From assembly GCF_007858285.1 (NCBI RefSeq), contig NZ_VFIL01000004.1, positions 434,001 to 498,000 on the forward strand: a stretch of DNA of 64,000 bases, written 5' to 3'. The notes under the pieces are model-generated. The model had not been told where the DNA came from, did no database searches, and saw only the letters and a program-made list of their open reading frames with translations. The position numbers and the translations under genes are program-made. Shown one piece after another: positions 1-9,364 of the stretch (the stretch's first letter is position 1; each line of letters starts with the position of its first letter). Origin of the DNA: Pseudomonas brenneri. Lineage in GTDB: Bacteria; Pseudomonadota; Gammaproteobacteria; Pseudomonadales; Pseudomonadaceae.

Positions 1-124
1 ACTCCAGGGCGAATGCCGTGAAGATCGCACGAAACGGGATTGACGGGTATAGGGCCTGACAAACGAAACGCAAACCCTGTGGGTCCAGATACAGGGGATC
101 GGCGGTGTGCCCGAGTTTTGGCAT
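1..124 (-). CDS. Partial ORF at window edge, unknown
   Basis: A minus-strand reading frame is open from an ATG at 124 to the window edge, giving 41 residues that begin MPKLGHTADPLYLDPQG. Codon choice looks like normal Pseudomonas coding sequence, and the plus-strand frames over the same bases are all closed by stops. No clear Shine-Dalgarno is seen before the ATG. The fragment is too short for me to assign a family. The repeat array begins immediately upstream of it. Confidence 0.4.
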   Translation of the reverse strand, partial: MPKLGHTADPLYLDPQGLRFVCQALYPSIPFRAIFTAFALE

Positions 125-138
125 CGACAGAAATCAAG

Positions 139-702
139 TGTGGGAGCTGTCGAGCCCCGGCGAGGCTGCGATGACGGTGGATCAGGCAATACATCTCTAG
201 CGCCTGTGCCGCCGCCATCGCAGCCTCGCTAAAGCTCGACAGCTCCCACAGGGATGGGTGGCAGGTCCGGGATTTTGGCCGCGACATGGATCAAATGTGG
301 GAGCTGTCGAGCCCTGGCGAGGCTGCGATGGCGGTGGATCAGGCAATACTTCTCTAGCGCCTGTGCCGCCGCCATCGCAGCCTCGCTAAAGCTCGACAGC
401 TCCCACGGGGATGGGTGGCAGGTCCGGGATTTTGGCCGCAACATGGATCATGTGTGGGAGCTGTCGAGCTTTAGCGAGGCTGCGATGGCGGTGGATCAGG
501 CAATACATCTCTAGCGCCTGTACCGCCGCCATCGCAGCCTCGCTAAAGCTCGACAGCTCCCACAGGGATGGGTGGCAGGTCCGGGATTTTGGTCGCGACA
601 TGGATCAAGTGTGGGAGCTGTCGAGCCCCGGCGAGGCTGCGATAGCGGTGGATCAGGCAATACTTCTCTAGCGCCTGTGCCGCCGCCATCGCAGCCTCAC
701 TC
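139..702. repeat. Tandem 157-bp BIME/REP-like array, about 3.6 copies
   Basis: Units start at 139, 296, 453 and 610, an exact 157-base period; the fourth is cut short near 702. Each unit carries two inverted arms, one starting GTGGGAGCTGTCGAGC and the other ending GCTCGACAGCTCCCAC, so it can fold into a long hairpin. The arms are separated by a conserved centre (GGATCAGGCAATAC), and a linker containing GGTCCGGGATTTTGG joins one hairpin to the next. Copies differ by only a few bases, which points to recent tandem amplification. The array ends about 5 bases beyond the stop of the pirin gene. Open frames on both strands here are repeat artefacts. Confidence 0.92.
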
Positions 703-706
703 AGTA

Positions 707-1573
707 TCAGCCGTGCATCTGGCCGAACTGGCCGGACTGGAAGTCGGCGAAGGCCTGATGAATCTCTTGCTCGGTGTTCATCACGAACGGGCCGTGACCG
801 ACAATGGGCTCGTCGATGGGCTCACCGCTGAGCAGCAAGACCATGGCGTCGTTGTTCGACTCCAGGCTGATCTGCTCACCCTCGCGCTCGAACAACACCA
901 GTTGCCCTTCGCGCGCCAGTTCCTTGCCATTGACTTGCACGGTGCCTTTGAGCACCACCAGCGCGGTATTGCGCCCGGCGTGCAGGTCCAGGGTCACGGC
1001 CTTGCCGCCGTTGAGGCGCAGGTCCCACACGTCAATCGGCGTGAAGGTGCGGGCCGGGCCTTTCTCGCCGGCGAACTCACCGGCAATCAGGCGCAGGCTG
1101 CCGGCGCCATCGGCCAGGGGCAGCGACGGAATATCACCGTCGAGGATGGTCTGGTAGCCGGCGTCGCTCATTTTGTCCTTGGCCGGCAGGTTGACCCACA
1201 ACTGCACCATTTCCAGGGCGCCGCCACTTTTGGCGAACGCTTCGGAATGGAACTCCTCGTGCAGGATCCCCTTGGCAGCCGTCATCCACTGCACGTCACC
1301 TGGGCCGATTTTGCCGCCGGCACCAGTGGAATCGTGGTGCTCGACTTCGCCCTTGTAGACGATGGTCACAGTTTCAAAGCCGCGATGCGGATGCTGGCCC
1401 ACGCCACGCCGTTGAGTGGTGGGGGTGAAATCCGCCGGGCCAGCGTGGTCCAGCAGCAGGAACGGGCTGATATGTTTGCCCATAGTGTCGTAGGAAAACA
1501 GCGTGCGAACCGGAAAACCGTCGCCTACCCAGTGGCTACGCGGGCTGGTGTAGATACCAATGATGTTTTTCAT
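707..1573 (-). CDS. Pirin family protein (cupin, quercetinase-like)
   Basis: This 288-residue bicupin matches the pirin/YhhW family. Members bind one metal in the N-terminal cupin; some show quercetin 2,3-dioxygenase activity and others act as redox-sensing cofactors. The metal ligands are visible as HPH at residues 61-63 and HEE at 105-107. I chose the ATG at 1573 because GGAGG lies about 7 bases before it; a longer frame to 1702 has no such support. An imperfect palindrome lies upstream at 1644-1665. The gene is divergent from the RND operon and runs into the repeat array. The natural substrate cannot be read from sequence. Confidence 0.9.
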   Translation of the reverse strand: MKNIIGIYTSPRSHWVGDGFPVRTLFSYDTMGKHISPFLLLDHAGPADFTPTTQRRGVGQHPHRGFETVTIVYKGEVEHHDSTGAGGKIGPGDVQWMTAAKGILHEEFHSEAFAKSGGALEMVQLWVNLPAKDKMSDAGYQTILDGDIPSLPLADGAGSLRLIAGEFAGEKGPARTFTPIDVWDLRLNGGKAVTLDLHAGRNTALVVLKGTVQVNGKELAREGQLVLFEREGEQISLESNNDAMVLLLSGEPIDEPIVGHGPFVMNTEQEIHQAFADFQSGQFGQMHG

Positions 1574-1643
1574 GATGATCCTCCAAAGTGAATACACCTT
1601 AAATCCAATACCAATAAGGCGGTAGGCGGCGAATATGGCTCGC

Positions 1644-1665
1644 ATCGTTCCATACATGGGACGAT
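1644..1665. promoter_or_regulatory. Imperfect palindrome upstream of pirin gene
   Basis: ATCGTTCC and GGGACGAT face each other around a 6-base centre, with one mismatch in the arms. It sits about 70 bases upstream of the pirin start, a reasonable place for a regulator site. No regulator gene for it is adjacent. Confidence 0.4.
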
Positions 1666-1844
1666 CCAATGACAGCGGCGCAAAACGAAAAGCAGGAAGC
1701 ATGGGCGTAGACCTTCAGGATTGATCTCAAAAGAGAATCATCATCTGCACCCGTTTAACTTGGACAAAGTGTGACAACCACCACCCCGCGTATCCCGTAG
1801 TCACTGTCGAGCTTGAAAATGAAGGGCTGGATTTAATTATATTT

Positions 1845-1876
1845 CGGTCATAATATACGACTTAATATTACGACCG
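1845..1876. promoter_or_regulatory. TetR-like operator palindrome upstream of RND operon
   Basis: The arms CGGTCATAATAT and ATATTACGACCG form an imperfect 32-base inverted repeat in an AT-rich stretch 35 bases before the efflux operon start. Size and placement suit a TetR-family repressor overlapping the promoter. No tetR gene lies next to it in this window, so the regulator would have to be encoded elsewhere. The rest of the 337-base gap (1574-1910) shows no coding sequence. Confidence 0.6.
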
Positions 1877-1910
1877 TAATTTTTTAATAGTCCAGCAGCA
1901 GGAGCCTGAA

Positions 1911-3023
1911 ATGAGCCCACGTCCTCCCCTTCGCAGCCTTTTCCCGTCCCTGGCGCTGTTGATCCTCCTCAGCGGCTGCAACAGCCCTGCCGATACCGCC
2001 GCCCACACACCTGCGCCGCGCCCGGTGCTGGCGGCCAAAGTTGAAACCGCCGCCAGTCAGCAGAGTGCCTATACCGGCGTGGTGGCAGCCCGTACCGAAA
2101 GCGACCTGGGTTTTAGGGTCAGCGGCAAGGTGATCGAGCGTAAGGTCGATCCCGGCCAACATGTGTCCCGTGGCGACACCTTGCTGGTACTGGATATCGG
2201 CGACTTCGAACTGGCGCTACGTTCGGCGAAAAACCGCGTCAACGCCGCCCAGGCGCAACTGCGCCAGCGCCGTGATGACGCAAGCCGCTACCAACGCCTG
2301 GCCAGCACTGGCGCAGTGTCGCGGCAGATTTTCGACCAGTCGGCGACCAACCTGCGGGTCGCCGAAGCCGAACTGGCCGCCGCCCAGTCAGACGCCAGCC
2401 AGATCGAAAACCGCCGCACCTACTCCGTGCTCAGGGCCGATAACGACGGTGTGGTCACCGATGTGCGCGTCGAGCGCGGGCAAGTGGTGGCCGAAGGGCA
2501 GATTGTCGCGCGCCTGGCCCACGACGGTGCGCGGGAAGCAATCATCAACCTGCCGGAAAACCAGCGCGAGCAGGCCTCGCACAAAGCCCTGGCCCTGCCC
2601 TTCGGCGCGCCCGACCAGGCCGTCACGGCGACCTTGCGCGAACTGTCCGCGAGTGCCGATCCCGTCACCCGCACCTATCGTGCTCGCTACGTGCTGCACG
2701 GCACCTTTGATCGCTTTGCACTCGGCTCCACCATCACCCTGCGCTTGCAAGGCAGCGGCTCGTTGCCACAGACCCGCGTGCCGATCGGCGCCCTGCACGA
2801 CACGGGTAGCGGCACTGGCGTATGGCTAATCGGCGATGACGACAAGGTCAGCTTTGCCCCAGTGGTCGTGGCCTACCTGGGCCAGGAAGACGCCGTACTC
2901 AGCAGCGGCGTCAGCCCCGGCCAGATCATCGTCGCCCTCGGCGCCCACTTGTTGCACAACGGTGACAGCATAAGGCTGCTGCCCGCCCAGGCGCTGGCAC
3001 TCAGCCGTCGGCAGGGCCAATGA
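1911..3023 (+). CDS. RND efflux periplasmic adaptor lipoprotein (MFP)
   Basis: This 370-residue membrane-fusion protein would link an inner-membrane RND pump to an outer-membrane channel. The N-terminus is a lipoprotein signal ending LLSGC, so the mature protein is probably lipid-anchored at Cys23. It then shows the usual order: a biotinyl-lipoyl half, an alpha-helical hairpin (about residues 100-165), the second lipoyl half and beta-barrel domains. An AGGAG-like site precedes the ATG. Its last codons overlap the start of the pump gene by 4 bases (ATGA). No outer-membrane channel gene follows, so a shared TolC/OprM-type partner is likely. Confidence 0.93.
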   Translation: MSPRPPLRSLFPSLALLILLSGCNSPADTAAHTPAPRPVLAAKVETAASQQSAYTGVVAARTESDLGFRVSGKVIERKVDPGQHVSRGDTLLVLDIGDFELALRSAKNRVNAAQAQLRQRRDDASRYQRLASTGAVSRQIFDQSATNLRVAEAELAAAQSDASQIENRRTYSVLRADNDGVVTDVRVERGQVVAEGQIVARLAHDGAREAIINLPENQREQASHKALALPFGAPDQAVTATLRELSASADPVTRTYRARYVLHGTFDRFALGSTITLRLQGSGSLPQTRVPIGALHDTGSGTGVWLIGDDDKVSFAPVVVAYLGQEDAVLSSGVSPGQIIVALGAHLLHNGDSIRLLPAQALALSRRQGQ

Positions 3024-6000
3024 TCATGCGCGGTATCAACCTCTCTGAACTGGCGGTCAAGCACCGCGCCGTGACGTTATTCCTGATCCTCGCCATCCTG
3101 GCGGCGGGGATTTTCTCCTTCGGCAAACTGGGACGCGCCGAAGACCCGCTGTTCACGGTCAAGGTCATGACCATCACCGCCGCCTGGCCCGGCGCCACGG
3201 CCCAGGAGATGCAGGAACAGGTGGCCGACCGCCTGGAAAAGCGCCTGCAGGAACTGGACTACTACGACCGCGTCGAAACCATCGCCCAACCGGGTTTTGT
3301 ATCAATGCGCATGACCTTCCTCGAATCCACGCGCCCCAACGAAATCCAGGACCTGTTCTACCAGACCCGCAAAAAACTCAGCGATGAGGCCGCCAAACTG
3401 CCCAAGGGCGTGATCGGGCCGTTCTTCAACGATGAATATTCCGATGTGTACTTCGCCCTGTACGCCCTCGAAGCCGAACACCTGCCCCATCGCCAGCAGG
3501 TGCAAATGGCCGAAGCACTGCGCCAGGAATTTCTCAATCTGGCGGGGGTAAAAAAGGTCAACATCCTTGGCGAACAGGCCCAGCGGGTGTTTGTCGAGTT
3601 CTCCTATGAGCGCCTGGCCACCCTGGGCATCAAGCCCGAGCAGATCTTCGCCGCCCTCGCCGCGCAGAACGCCGTGGCCCCGTCGGGGTTTGTCGAAACC
3701 GCCGGCGCCCGCGCCTATATCCGTATCGACGGGGCTTTCGACAGCCTGGCGCTGATCGAAAACGTGCCGCTGCCGGTGGACGGCAAAGTGCTGCGTATCG
3801 CCGATGTCGCCACCGTCAGCCGCGGCTACGAAGACCCGCCCAGCTACCGCATCCGCCACCAGGGCGACCCGGCGCTGATGCTGGGCATCATCATGGAAAA
3901 ACACTGGAACGGCCTGGACCTGGACAAGAGCCTCAAGGCCCAGGAAGCCAAAATCCAGGCTGACCTGCCGTTAGGTATCAACTTCGCAAAAGTCGCCGAC
4001 CAGGCGAAAAACATCAGCCTGGCGGTCAACGAGTTCATGCTCAAGTTCTTTGTCGCCCTGGCCGTGGTGATGATCATCAGCCTGTTGGCCCTGGGCTTTC
4101 GGGTCGGGCTGGTGGTGGCGGCAGCGGTGCCGCTGACGCTCTCGATTGTGTTTGTCATCATGCTGTTGACCGGGCGCGAATTCGACCGCATCACCCTCGG
4201 CGCGCTGATCATTTCCCTGGGCCTGCTGGTGGACGACGCGATCATCGCCATCGAGATGATGGTGGTCAAACTCGAAGAAGGCTTCGACCGCATCCACGCC
4301 GCCACGTTTGCCTGGAGTTCCACCGCCGCGCCAATGCTGACCGGCACGCTGGTGACGATCATTGGCTTTCTGCCGGTGGGCTTTGCCCGCTCCGGTGCTG
4401 GCGAGTATGCCGGCAATATCTTCTGGATCGTCGGCTTTGCCCTGATTGCGTCCTGGTTGGTCGCCGTGGTGTTTACCCCGTACCTGGGGGTCAAGCTGCT
4501 GCCCGACATCAAGCCGGTGCCCGGCGGCCACGATGGGATTTATGCCGGGCCCTGGTACCAGAAACTGCGCAACCTGGTGCAAACCTGCGTACGCCGTCGC
4601 TGGCTGGTGACCGGGCTGGTGGTGACCGCCTTTGTAGTGAGCGGGCTGGGCATGGGCCTGGTGAAAAAACAGTTCTTCCCCAACTCCGACCGTTCCGAAC
4701 TGATCCTGGAGGTGTATATGCCGCCAGGCAGTGCCTTCAAAAGCACCGAAGCGGTGGCGGCGCAGTTGGAAAAGGCGCTGCTGCAAGAGCCGCAAACCAC
4801 GATGGTCGACACCTACGTGGGCGGCGGTGCGCCACGCTTTTTCCTGTCGTTGAACCCCGAACTGCCGGACCCGGCCTTCGCCAAACTGATCGTGCAAACC
4901 CCCGACGCCCATGCGCGGGACGCTTTGAAGCTGCGCATGCGTGAACGCATCGCCGCCGGCGAATTCCCGGCGGCGCGGGTACGGGTTACGCAACTGCTGT
5001 TCGGCCCGCCCGTACCGTTCCCGGTGGTGTTTCGCGTGTCCGGCCCGGACCTGAACGTGCTGCGCAGTGTGTCCGAAGACGTGCGCCAAGTAGTCGCCGC
5101 CAACCGACTGACCAAGGACGCCTTCCTCGACTGGGGCGAGCGCAGCAGCGGTTATCGCCTGGTGCTGGACCAGGATCGCCTGCGCCTGCTGGGCTTCACC
5201 CCCAACGAGGTGAAATCCCAACTCAACGCCCTGCTCAGCGGCAACCCCATCACCGAAGTGCGCGAAGGCAACCGCACCGTGTCCGTGGTGGCCCGCGCCC
5301 AGGGCAACCAGCGCGAAGACCTCGGCAACCTCGACAACATGACCCTGACCAACAGCGCCGGCGTATCGGTGCCCTTGGCCCAGGTCGGGCATTTCCAGGC
5401 GGTGATGGAAGAGCCGATTCTCAAGCGGCGTAACCGCGCGAGCACCGTCGAAGTGCGCGCCGACATCATCGACGGCGTGCAACCGCCCGATGTGGAAATG
5501 GCCGTCTACAAAGACCTGCAACCGCTGATCGCAGGCTTGCCGGCCGGCTATCGCATCGACATCGGCGGCCCGGTGGAAGAAAGCGCCAAGGCCAATGTCG
5601 CCCTGGCCGCGCTGTTCCCGATCATGATCCTGCTGACCCTCACGGTGATCATGTTCCAGGTGCGCTCGTTCGGCGTGATGTTCATGGTCTTCGCCACCGC
5701 CCCGCTGGGGTTGATCGGCGCGGTGCCGACCCTGCTGCTGTTCAACCAGCCGTTTGGCTTCAATGCCATTTTGGGGCTGATCGGGATTGGCGGGATCCTG
5801 ATGCGCAACACCCTGATCTTTACCGACCAGATCCGCCAGAACCAGGCGCATGGCATGGCGACCGGCGAGGCGATTGTCGAAGCCACCGTGCGCCGTGCCC
5901 GGCCGGTGATCTTGACCGCGCTGGCGGCGGCGTTGGCGTTTATTCCGCTGACCTTGTCGGTGTTCTGGTCGTCGCTGGCGTATGTGCTGATTGGCGGGGT

Positions 6001-6100
6001 GCTGGTGGGGACGTTATTGACGCTGCTGTTTTTGCCGGCGTTGTGCAGCCTGGTGTTGGGGCGGGACAAGGTGCAGGCGGCAATCCCCCAGACACCATAA
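3020..6100 (+). CDS. RND efflux transporter permease (AcrB/MexB superfamily)
   Basis: At 1026 residues this is a full-length proton-driven RND pump of the inner membrane. There is one N-terminal transmembrane helix, a large periplasmic loop, a helix block around residues 335-480 with the conserved acidic pair in LLVDDAIIAIE (the proton relay), a second periplasmic loop, and a closing helix block. It is translationally coupled to the adaptor gene. The absence of a clear hydrophobe-efflux signature beyond the family core means the substrate cannot be named; drugs, solvents or dyes are usual for the family. A REP hairpin follows the stop. Confidence 0.93.
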   Translation: MIMRGINLSELAVKHRAVTLFLILAILAAGIFSFGKLGRAEDPLFTVKVMTITAAWPGATAQEMQEQVADRLEKRLQELDYYDRVETIAQPGFVSMRMTFLESTRPNEIQDLFYQTRKKLSDEAAKLPKGVIGPFFNDEYSDVYFALYALEAEHLPHRQQVQMAEALRQEFLNLAGVKKVNILGEQAQRVFVEFSYERLATLGIKPEQIFAALAAQNAVAPSGFVETAGARAYIRIDGAFDSLALIENVPLPVDGKVLRIADVATVSRGYEDPPSYRIRHQGDPALMLGIIMEKHWNGLDLDKSLKAQEAKIQADLPLGINFAKVADQAKNISLAVNEFMLKFFVALAVVMIISLLALGFRVGLVVAAAVPLTLSIVFVIMLLTGREFDRITLGALIISLGLLVDDAIIAIEMMVVKLEEGFDRIHAATFAWSSTAAPMLTGTLVTIIGFLPVGFARSGAGEYAGNIFWIVGFALIASWLVAVVFTPYLGVKLLPDIKPVPGGHDGIYAGPWYQKLRNLVQTCVRRRWLVTGLVVTAFVVSGLGMGLVKKQFFPNSDRSELILEVYMPPGSAFKSTEAVAAQLEKALLQEPQTTMVDTYVGGGAPRFFLSLNPELPDPAFAKLIVQTPDAHARDALKLRMRERIAAGEFPAARVRVTQLLFGPPVPFPVVFRVSGPDLNVLRSVSEDVRQVVAANRLTKDAFLDWGERSSGYRLVLDQDRLRLLGFTPNEVKSQLNALLSGNPITEVREGNRTVSVVARAQGNQREDLGNLDNMTLTNSAGVSVPLAQVGHFQAVMEEPILKRRNRASTVEVRADIIDGVQPPDVEMAVYKDLQPLIAGLPAGYRIDIGGPVEESAKANVALAALFPIMILLTLTVIMFQVRSFGVMFMVFATAPLGLIGAVPTLLLFNQPFGFNAILGLIGIGGILMRNTLIFTDQIRQNQAHGMATGEAIVEATVRRARPVILTALAAALAFIPLTLSVFWSSLAYVLIGGVLVGTLLTLLFLPALCSLVLGRDKVQAAIPQTP

Positions 6101-6107
6101 ACCCCAA

Positions 6108-6134
6108 TGTGGGAGCGGGCTGCTCGCTCCCACA
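6108..6134. repeat. REP hairpin after RND operon
   Basis: TGTGGGAGCGGGC pairs with GCTCGCTCCCACA in a short hairpin between convergent genes. It may also limit read-through, but there is no clear U-tract. Confidence 0.75.
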
Positions 6135-6156
6135 CAAACCCGTTCCTACAGGTAGA

Positions 6157-7392
6157 TCAGCGCTTGGCCAGCTCCATAATCATCCGGCTCAACAGATAAA
6201 TCCGCGGTGCCACGCTCTCCACCTCGGCATATTCCTGCGCTGTATGGATATTGCCACCGACAATCCCGAACCCGTCCAGCGTCGGGGTGCCAACACCTGC
6301 GGACAAGCTGGCGTCCGCCGCCCCACCGCTGCCTTCAATGGTCAGCTTGCGGCCCAGTTCTGCATAGATACCCTGGGCGATAGCCACCAATTTATCGGAC
6401 TCAGGTGTCTGCGGCATCGGTGGCAAACCCCGTTTCAGACTGGTCGTGACCTGCGTGTCGGGGATCAGCTTGTTGGCGGAAACCCGCGCCAGATCTTTCT
6501 CGATCCGATCAAACTCTTCCGGCAACGCTGCCCGCACATCCGCCTTGGCCGTGGCTTGATCGGGGATAACGTTAGTGCGGTCGCCAGCCTTGAGCACGGT
6601 GAAGTTGATCGTGGTCTTTTTCTCTTCATCCCCCAGTTTGCCCAGTTGCAGGATCTGGTGGGCCGCCTCCATCGCCGCATTACGCCCCAACTCCGGGGCC
6701 ACGCCAGCATGAGCGGCCTTGCCTTTGACCTCGACCACCGCCGTGGCGCTGCCTTTGCGCCAGACCACCAGGCCATCGGCCGGGCGACCGGGCTCCAGGT
6801 TCAGGGTGACGTCATGGCCCTTGGCGGTTTTGCGGATCAGTTCGGAGGCGGCCTCAGAACCGGTTTCTTCACTGGCATCGAGCAGGAAGGTGATGTGCGC
6901 GTAGTCCGTGAAATTCTGGTTTTTCAGCACTTTCAAGGCATAGATTCCGGCGACGATCCCGCCCTTGTCATCCATCACCCCGGGGCCATAGGCGCGGCCG
7001 TCCTTGATATGAAACGGCCGCTCGGCCGCCGAGCCTTCCTTGAACACCGTATCCATGTGCGCCATCAGCAGGATTCTGGCCTTGCCCGTACCTTTGAGGG
7101 TGGCGATCACATGGCTGTTATTGGCCGCTGCATCCGGCACCAGTTCAATGCTGAAACCCAATTGTTTCAACTCATCGACGGCAATGTCGCGCACCTGGGT
7201 CAGGCCGGGCTCGTAGCCAGAGCCCGAGTCGATATTCACCAGACGCTCCAGCAACTTCAAGGCCGGCGCCTTGTACTGCTCGGCATCGGCCTGGATCTGC
7301 TGGTGAGGTTCGGCGCTGAAGGCCGGCATGGCGATGCCCAGGGAAAGCGCCAAGGCGGCGGACAGCATCGTGCGGTGGAGGTTGAAAGTCAT
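6157..7392 (-). CDS. Secreted M20 metallopeptidase, carboxypeptidase G2-like
   Basis: This 411-residue zinc peptidase carries a Sec signal peptide ending AFSA (about residue 27), so it acts in the periplasm or outside. M20 metal-site motifs are in order: MAHMDTVF, GVMDDKGG and EETGS, with a dimerisation domain between the halves. The closest family I recognise is glutamate carboxypeptidase (CPG2), which removes C-terminal glutamate from folates and peptides. It stands alone between convergent and co-directional neighbours, with no operon partner to narrow the substrate. Confidence 0.88.
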   Translation of the reverse strand: MTFNLHRTMLSAALALSLGIAMPAFSAEPHQQIQADAEQYKAPALKLLERLVNIDSGSGYEPGLTQVRDIAVDELKQLGFSIELVPDAAANNSHVIATLKGTGKARILLMAHMDTVFKEGSAAERPFHIKDGRAYGPGVMDDKGGIVAGIYALKVLKNQNFTDYAHITFLLDASEETGSEAASELIRKTAKGHDVTLNLEPGRPADGLVVWRKGSATAVVEVKGKAAHAGVAPELGRNAAMEAAHQILQLGKLGDEEKKTTINFTVLKAGDRTNVIPDQATAKADVRAALPEEFDRIEKDLARVSANKLIPDTQVTTSLKRGLPPMPQTPESDKLVAIAQGIYAELGRKLTIEGSGGAADASLSAGVGTPTLDGFGIVGGNIHTAQEYAEVESVAPRIYLLSRMIMELAKR

Positions 7393-7462
7393 GAACGGAT
7401 CCTTGTTTTTTATTGGAGGGGGAATCTCATACCCTACCTGACAAGCATCGCTTTATTCATCC

Positions 7463-8521
7463 TCAAACCGACCTGACCCAACTCCCCTGCACCGACCTCA
7501 CCCGGTTGCGCCCACTGCTCTTGGCCTCATACAACGCCTGATCCGCATCACTGAGCCAACTGGTCGCATCGCCGTGGGACGGTTGATACGGCGCCAGGCC
7601 GATGCTCAGGCTGGCGCGCAGGGTCGGGTCCTGGGCATAACCCAGGGAGCTGAAGCGATCGCGCAAGGCATCCATCACCTCCGTGGCGCGGCCCAGGGGC
7701 ATGTCCGGCAGGATCACGCAGAACTCATCGCCGCCATAACGCCCCGCCAGGTCGGTGGCGCGCAGGTTCTGGCGCAGGACTTTGCTCAATTGGCGCAACA
7801 CGATATCGCCGGTGACATGACCGTAGGTGTCGTTGATGATCTTGAAATGGTCGATATCGATCAACGCAATCGCGGCGCCTTGCTGGCCGCCGCGGCAGCG
7901 CTGGAATTCGAGTTCCAGATGGTCTTTCCAGGCGCCGTGGTTGAGCAGCCCGGACAGGCTGTCGGTGCGGCTCAGGGCCAGTAGTTCGCGCTTGTGCCGG
8001 GCCAGGGTGATGGCCTGGCGATAGCAGATCCAGCCCAGCGCCAACGGATAGAGCATCAGGATCGGCAAGCAGGCGTAGAGTTGGGTCGAGGTGGTCAGGG
8101 CGATATAGGCCGGGGCGAATATCAGCATCGCCACACCAACGCCCAACGCCTGGGCCACCCAGCCCAGCAGCATAAACCGCGGCCCGCCGATGGCGACGTT
8201 GTTCATGGTCATCATCGACAGTGTGGTGACACTGGGCAGCGGGTTGAAGTGCATGGCACCGACCCAGAAACCGCCACAAAACGAGTCAAACAATAAATTG
8301 CGGCGTTCAGTGCGCAGGGAGTTTGCGGCACGGCGTGAGCATTGGTAGGCCACGTGCGGCCAGACGAAAGCGTTGATCAACATCCACGCCCAGACCCATT
8401 TTGGCGGGTCCAGTGGGTACATACCGGCGACCACACACACAAACCCGAGCGTCAGCCCCAGGGCCCGCGATTTGTACAGGCGTTTGGCGAGCGGAAGTCC
8501 TTTCCCTCCTGCGGCTGGCAT
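7463..8521 (-). CDS. Diguanylate cyclase with MASE2 membrane domain (AdrA/DgcC-like)
   Basis: This 352-residue inner-membrane enzyme would make cyclic di-GMP from two GTP. Residues 15-170 form several membrane segments of MASE2 type, as in AdrA/DgcC. The catalytic GGDEF is intact at 263-267, and the inhibitory site RATD lies five residues before it at 254-257, so product feedback should work. The C-terminal tail VRSVQGSWVRSV extends slightly past the domain. There is no sensory domain besides MASE2. Neighbours give no hint about the output process. Confidence 0.92.
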   Translation of the reverse strand: MPAAGGKGLPLAKRLYKSRALGLTLGFVCVVAGMYPLDPPKWVWAWMLINAFVWPHVAYQCSRRAANSLRTERRNLLFDSFCGGFWVGAMHFNPLPSVTTLSMMTMNNVAIGGPRFMLLGWVAQALGVGVAMLIFAPAYIALTTSTQLYACLPILMLYPLALGWICYRQAITLARHKRELLALSRTDSLSGLLNHGAWKDHLELEFQRCRGGQQGAAIALIDIDHFKIINDTYGHVTGDIVLRQLSKVLRQNLRATDLAGRYGGDEFCVILPDMPLGRATEVMDALRDRFSSLGYAQDPTLRASLSIGLAPYQPSHGDATSWLSDADQALYEAKSSGRNRVRSVQGSWVRSV

Positions 8522-8638
8522 GATCTGGCTGATCCTGGATGAATGCTGGAAGTCTATCAGGGCAACGGCAAATAGCCACTACCGCTCAGAGGCTTATCCC
8601 GCGTGCAGGCCGCAGTGCCAACGACTTGGCGCCATTTC

Positions 8639-9289
8639 CTACTGGGAGAACCCACGCGCCAGCAGCATCGCCACGGCCAGCAGCAGCACTGCCGTGACCT
8701 TCTGCAACAGCACACGCTTGCGCGGCGACTCCAGCACATGCTTGATCCGTTGGCCGAAATAGCAATACAGGCAGCCACTGGCGAACTGCAGGATCAGGAA
8801 TGTCAGGCCAAGGATGGCAATGTCGCCCGCGGCGCTGTCCTGGCCCACGGCGGCAAATTGCGGGAACACCGCGCTGAACAAAATAATGGCCTTGGGGTTG
8901 GACAACCCGGTCAGCAGGCCCTTGCCGAACAGGCCACGGCGCGTCTGCGGTGCTTGCCCGGCAGTGCTGATCTGCACGCCGCTGCTGGTCCACTGCTTGT
9001 AGGCCAGGTAGAGGATGTAGGCCACGCCCACCAGTTGGATGCCTTGGGTAATCAGCGGGTAGCCCCTGATCAACTCGGAAAAACCCACGGCAAAGATCAG
9101 GATCGAAATCAGGTACGACACGCTGGCGCCAAACTGCGCCGGCAGCGAATGGCGCAAGCCGTCCTTCAGGCCAAGGCTCAATAGCAGCAAGGTCATGGGC
9201 CCGGGGCTGAAGGCCAACGTGCTGCACAGCAGCAGGAAGTACAGGAAGGATGACAGCGTCAGGGCGGTGACCATGGTGGGTAATTTCAC
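8639..9289 (-). CDS. LysE/RhtB family amino-acid exporter
   Basis: This 216-residue membrane protein has six hydrophobic segments and the family motif FSPGPMTLLLLSLG near residues 27-40. Members export amino acids or related small molecules (threonine, homoserine, lysine). It is divergent from a MocR-type regulator, with a perfect palindrome in the shared gap, a common arrangement in which the regulator controls the exporter. The substrate is not evident. Confidence 0.88.
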   Translation of the reverse strand: MKLPTMVTALTLSSFLYFLLLCSTLAFSPGPMTLLLLSLGLKDGLRHSLPAQFGASVSYLISILIFAVGFSELIRGYPLITQGIQLVGVAYILYLAYKQWTSSGVQISTAGQAPQTRRGLFGKGLLTGLSNPKAIILFSAVFPQFAAVGQDSAAGDIAILGLTFLILQFASGCLYCYFGQRIKHVLESPRKRVLLQKVTAVLLLAVAMLLARGFSQ

Positions 9290-9364
9290 GACAGGGGGGA
9301 ATGTTGTGCAGTCTAGGGCGCGGACTCGACGGCGGGCAGGTAAACTCTGCGGTTATTCACGCAG

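Noticed and set aside
139..702. Regular repeats resembling a CRISPR array and several open frames on both strands
   Set aside because: The 157-base repeats have no variable spacers, the unit is palindromic throughout, and no cas genes are present. The open frames are consequences of the repeat.
3971..5851. A 626-residue minus-strand open frame
   Set aside because: Antisense to the RND pump, rich in His, Gln and Gly, with no recognisable domain.
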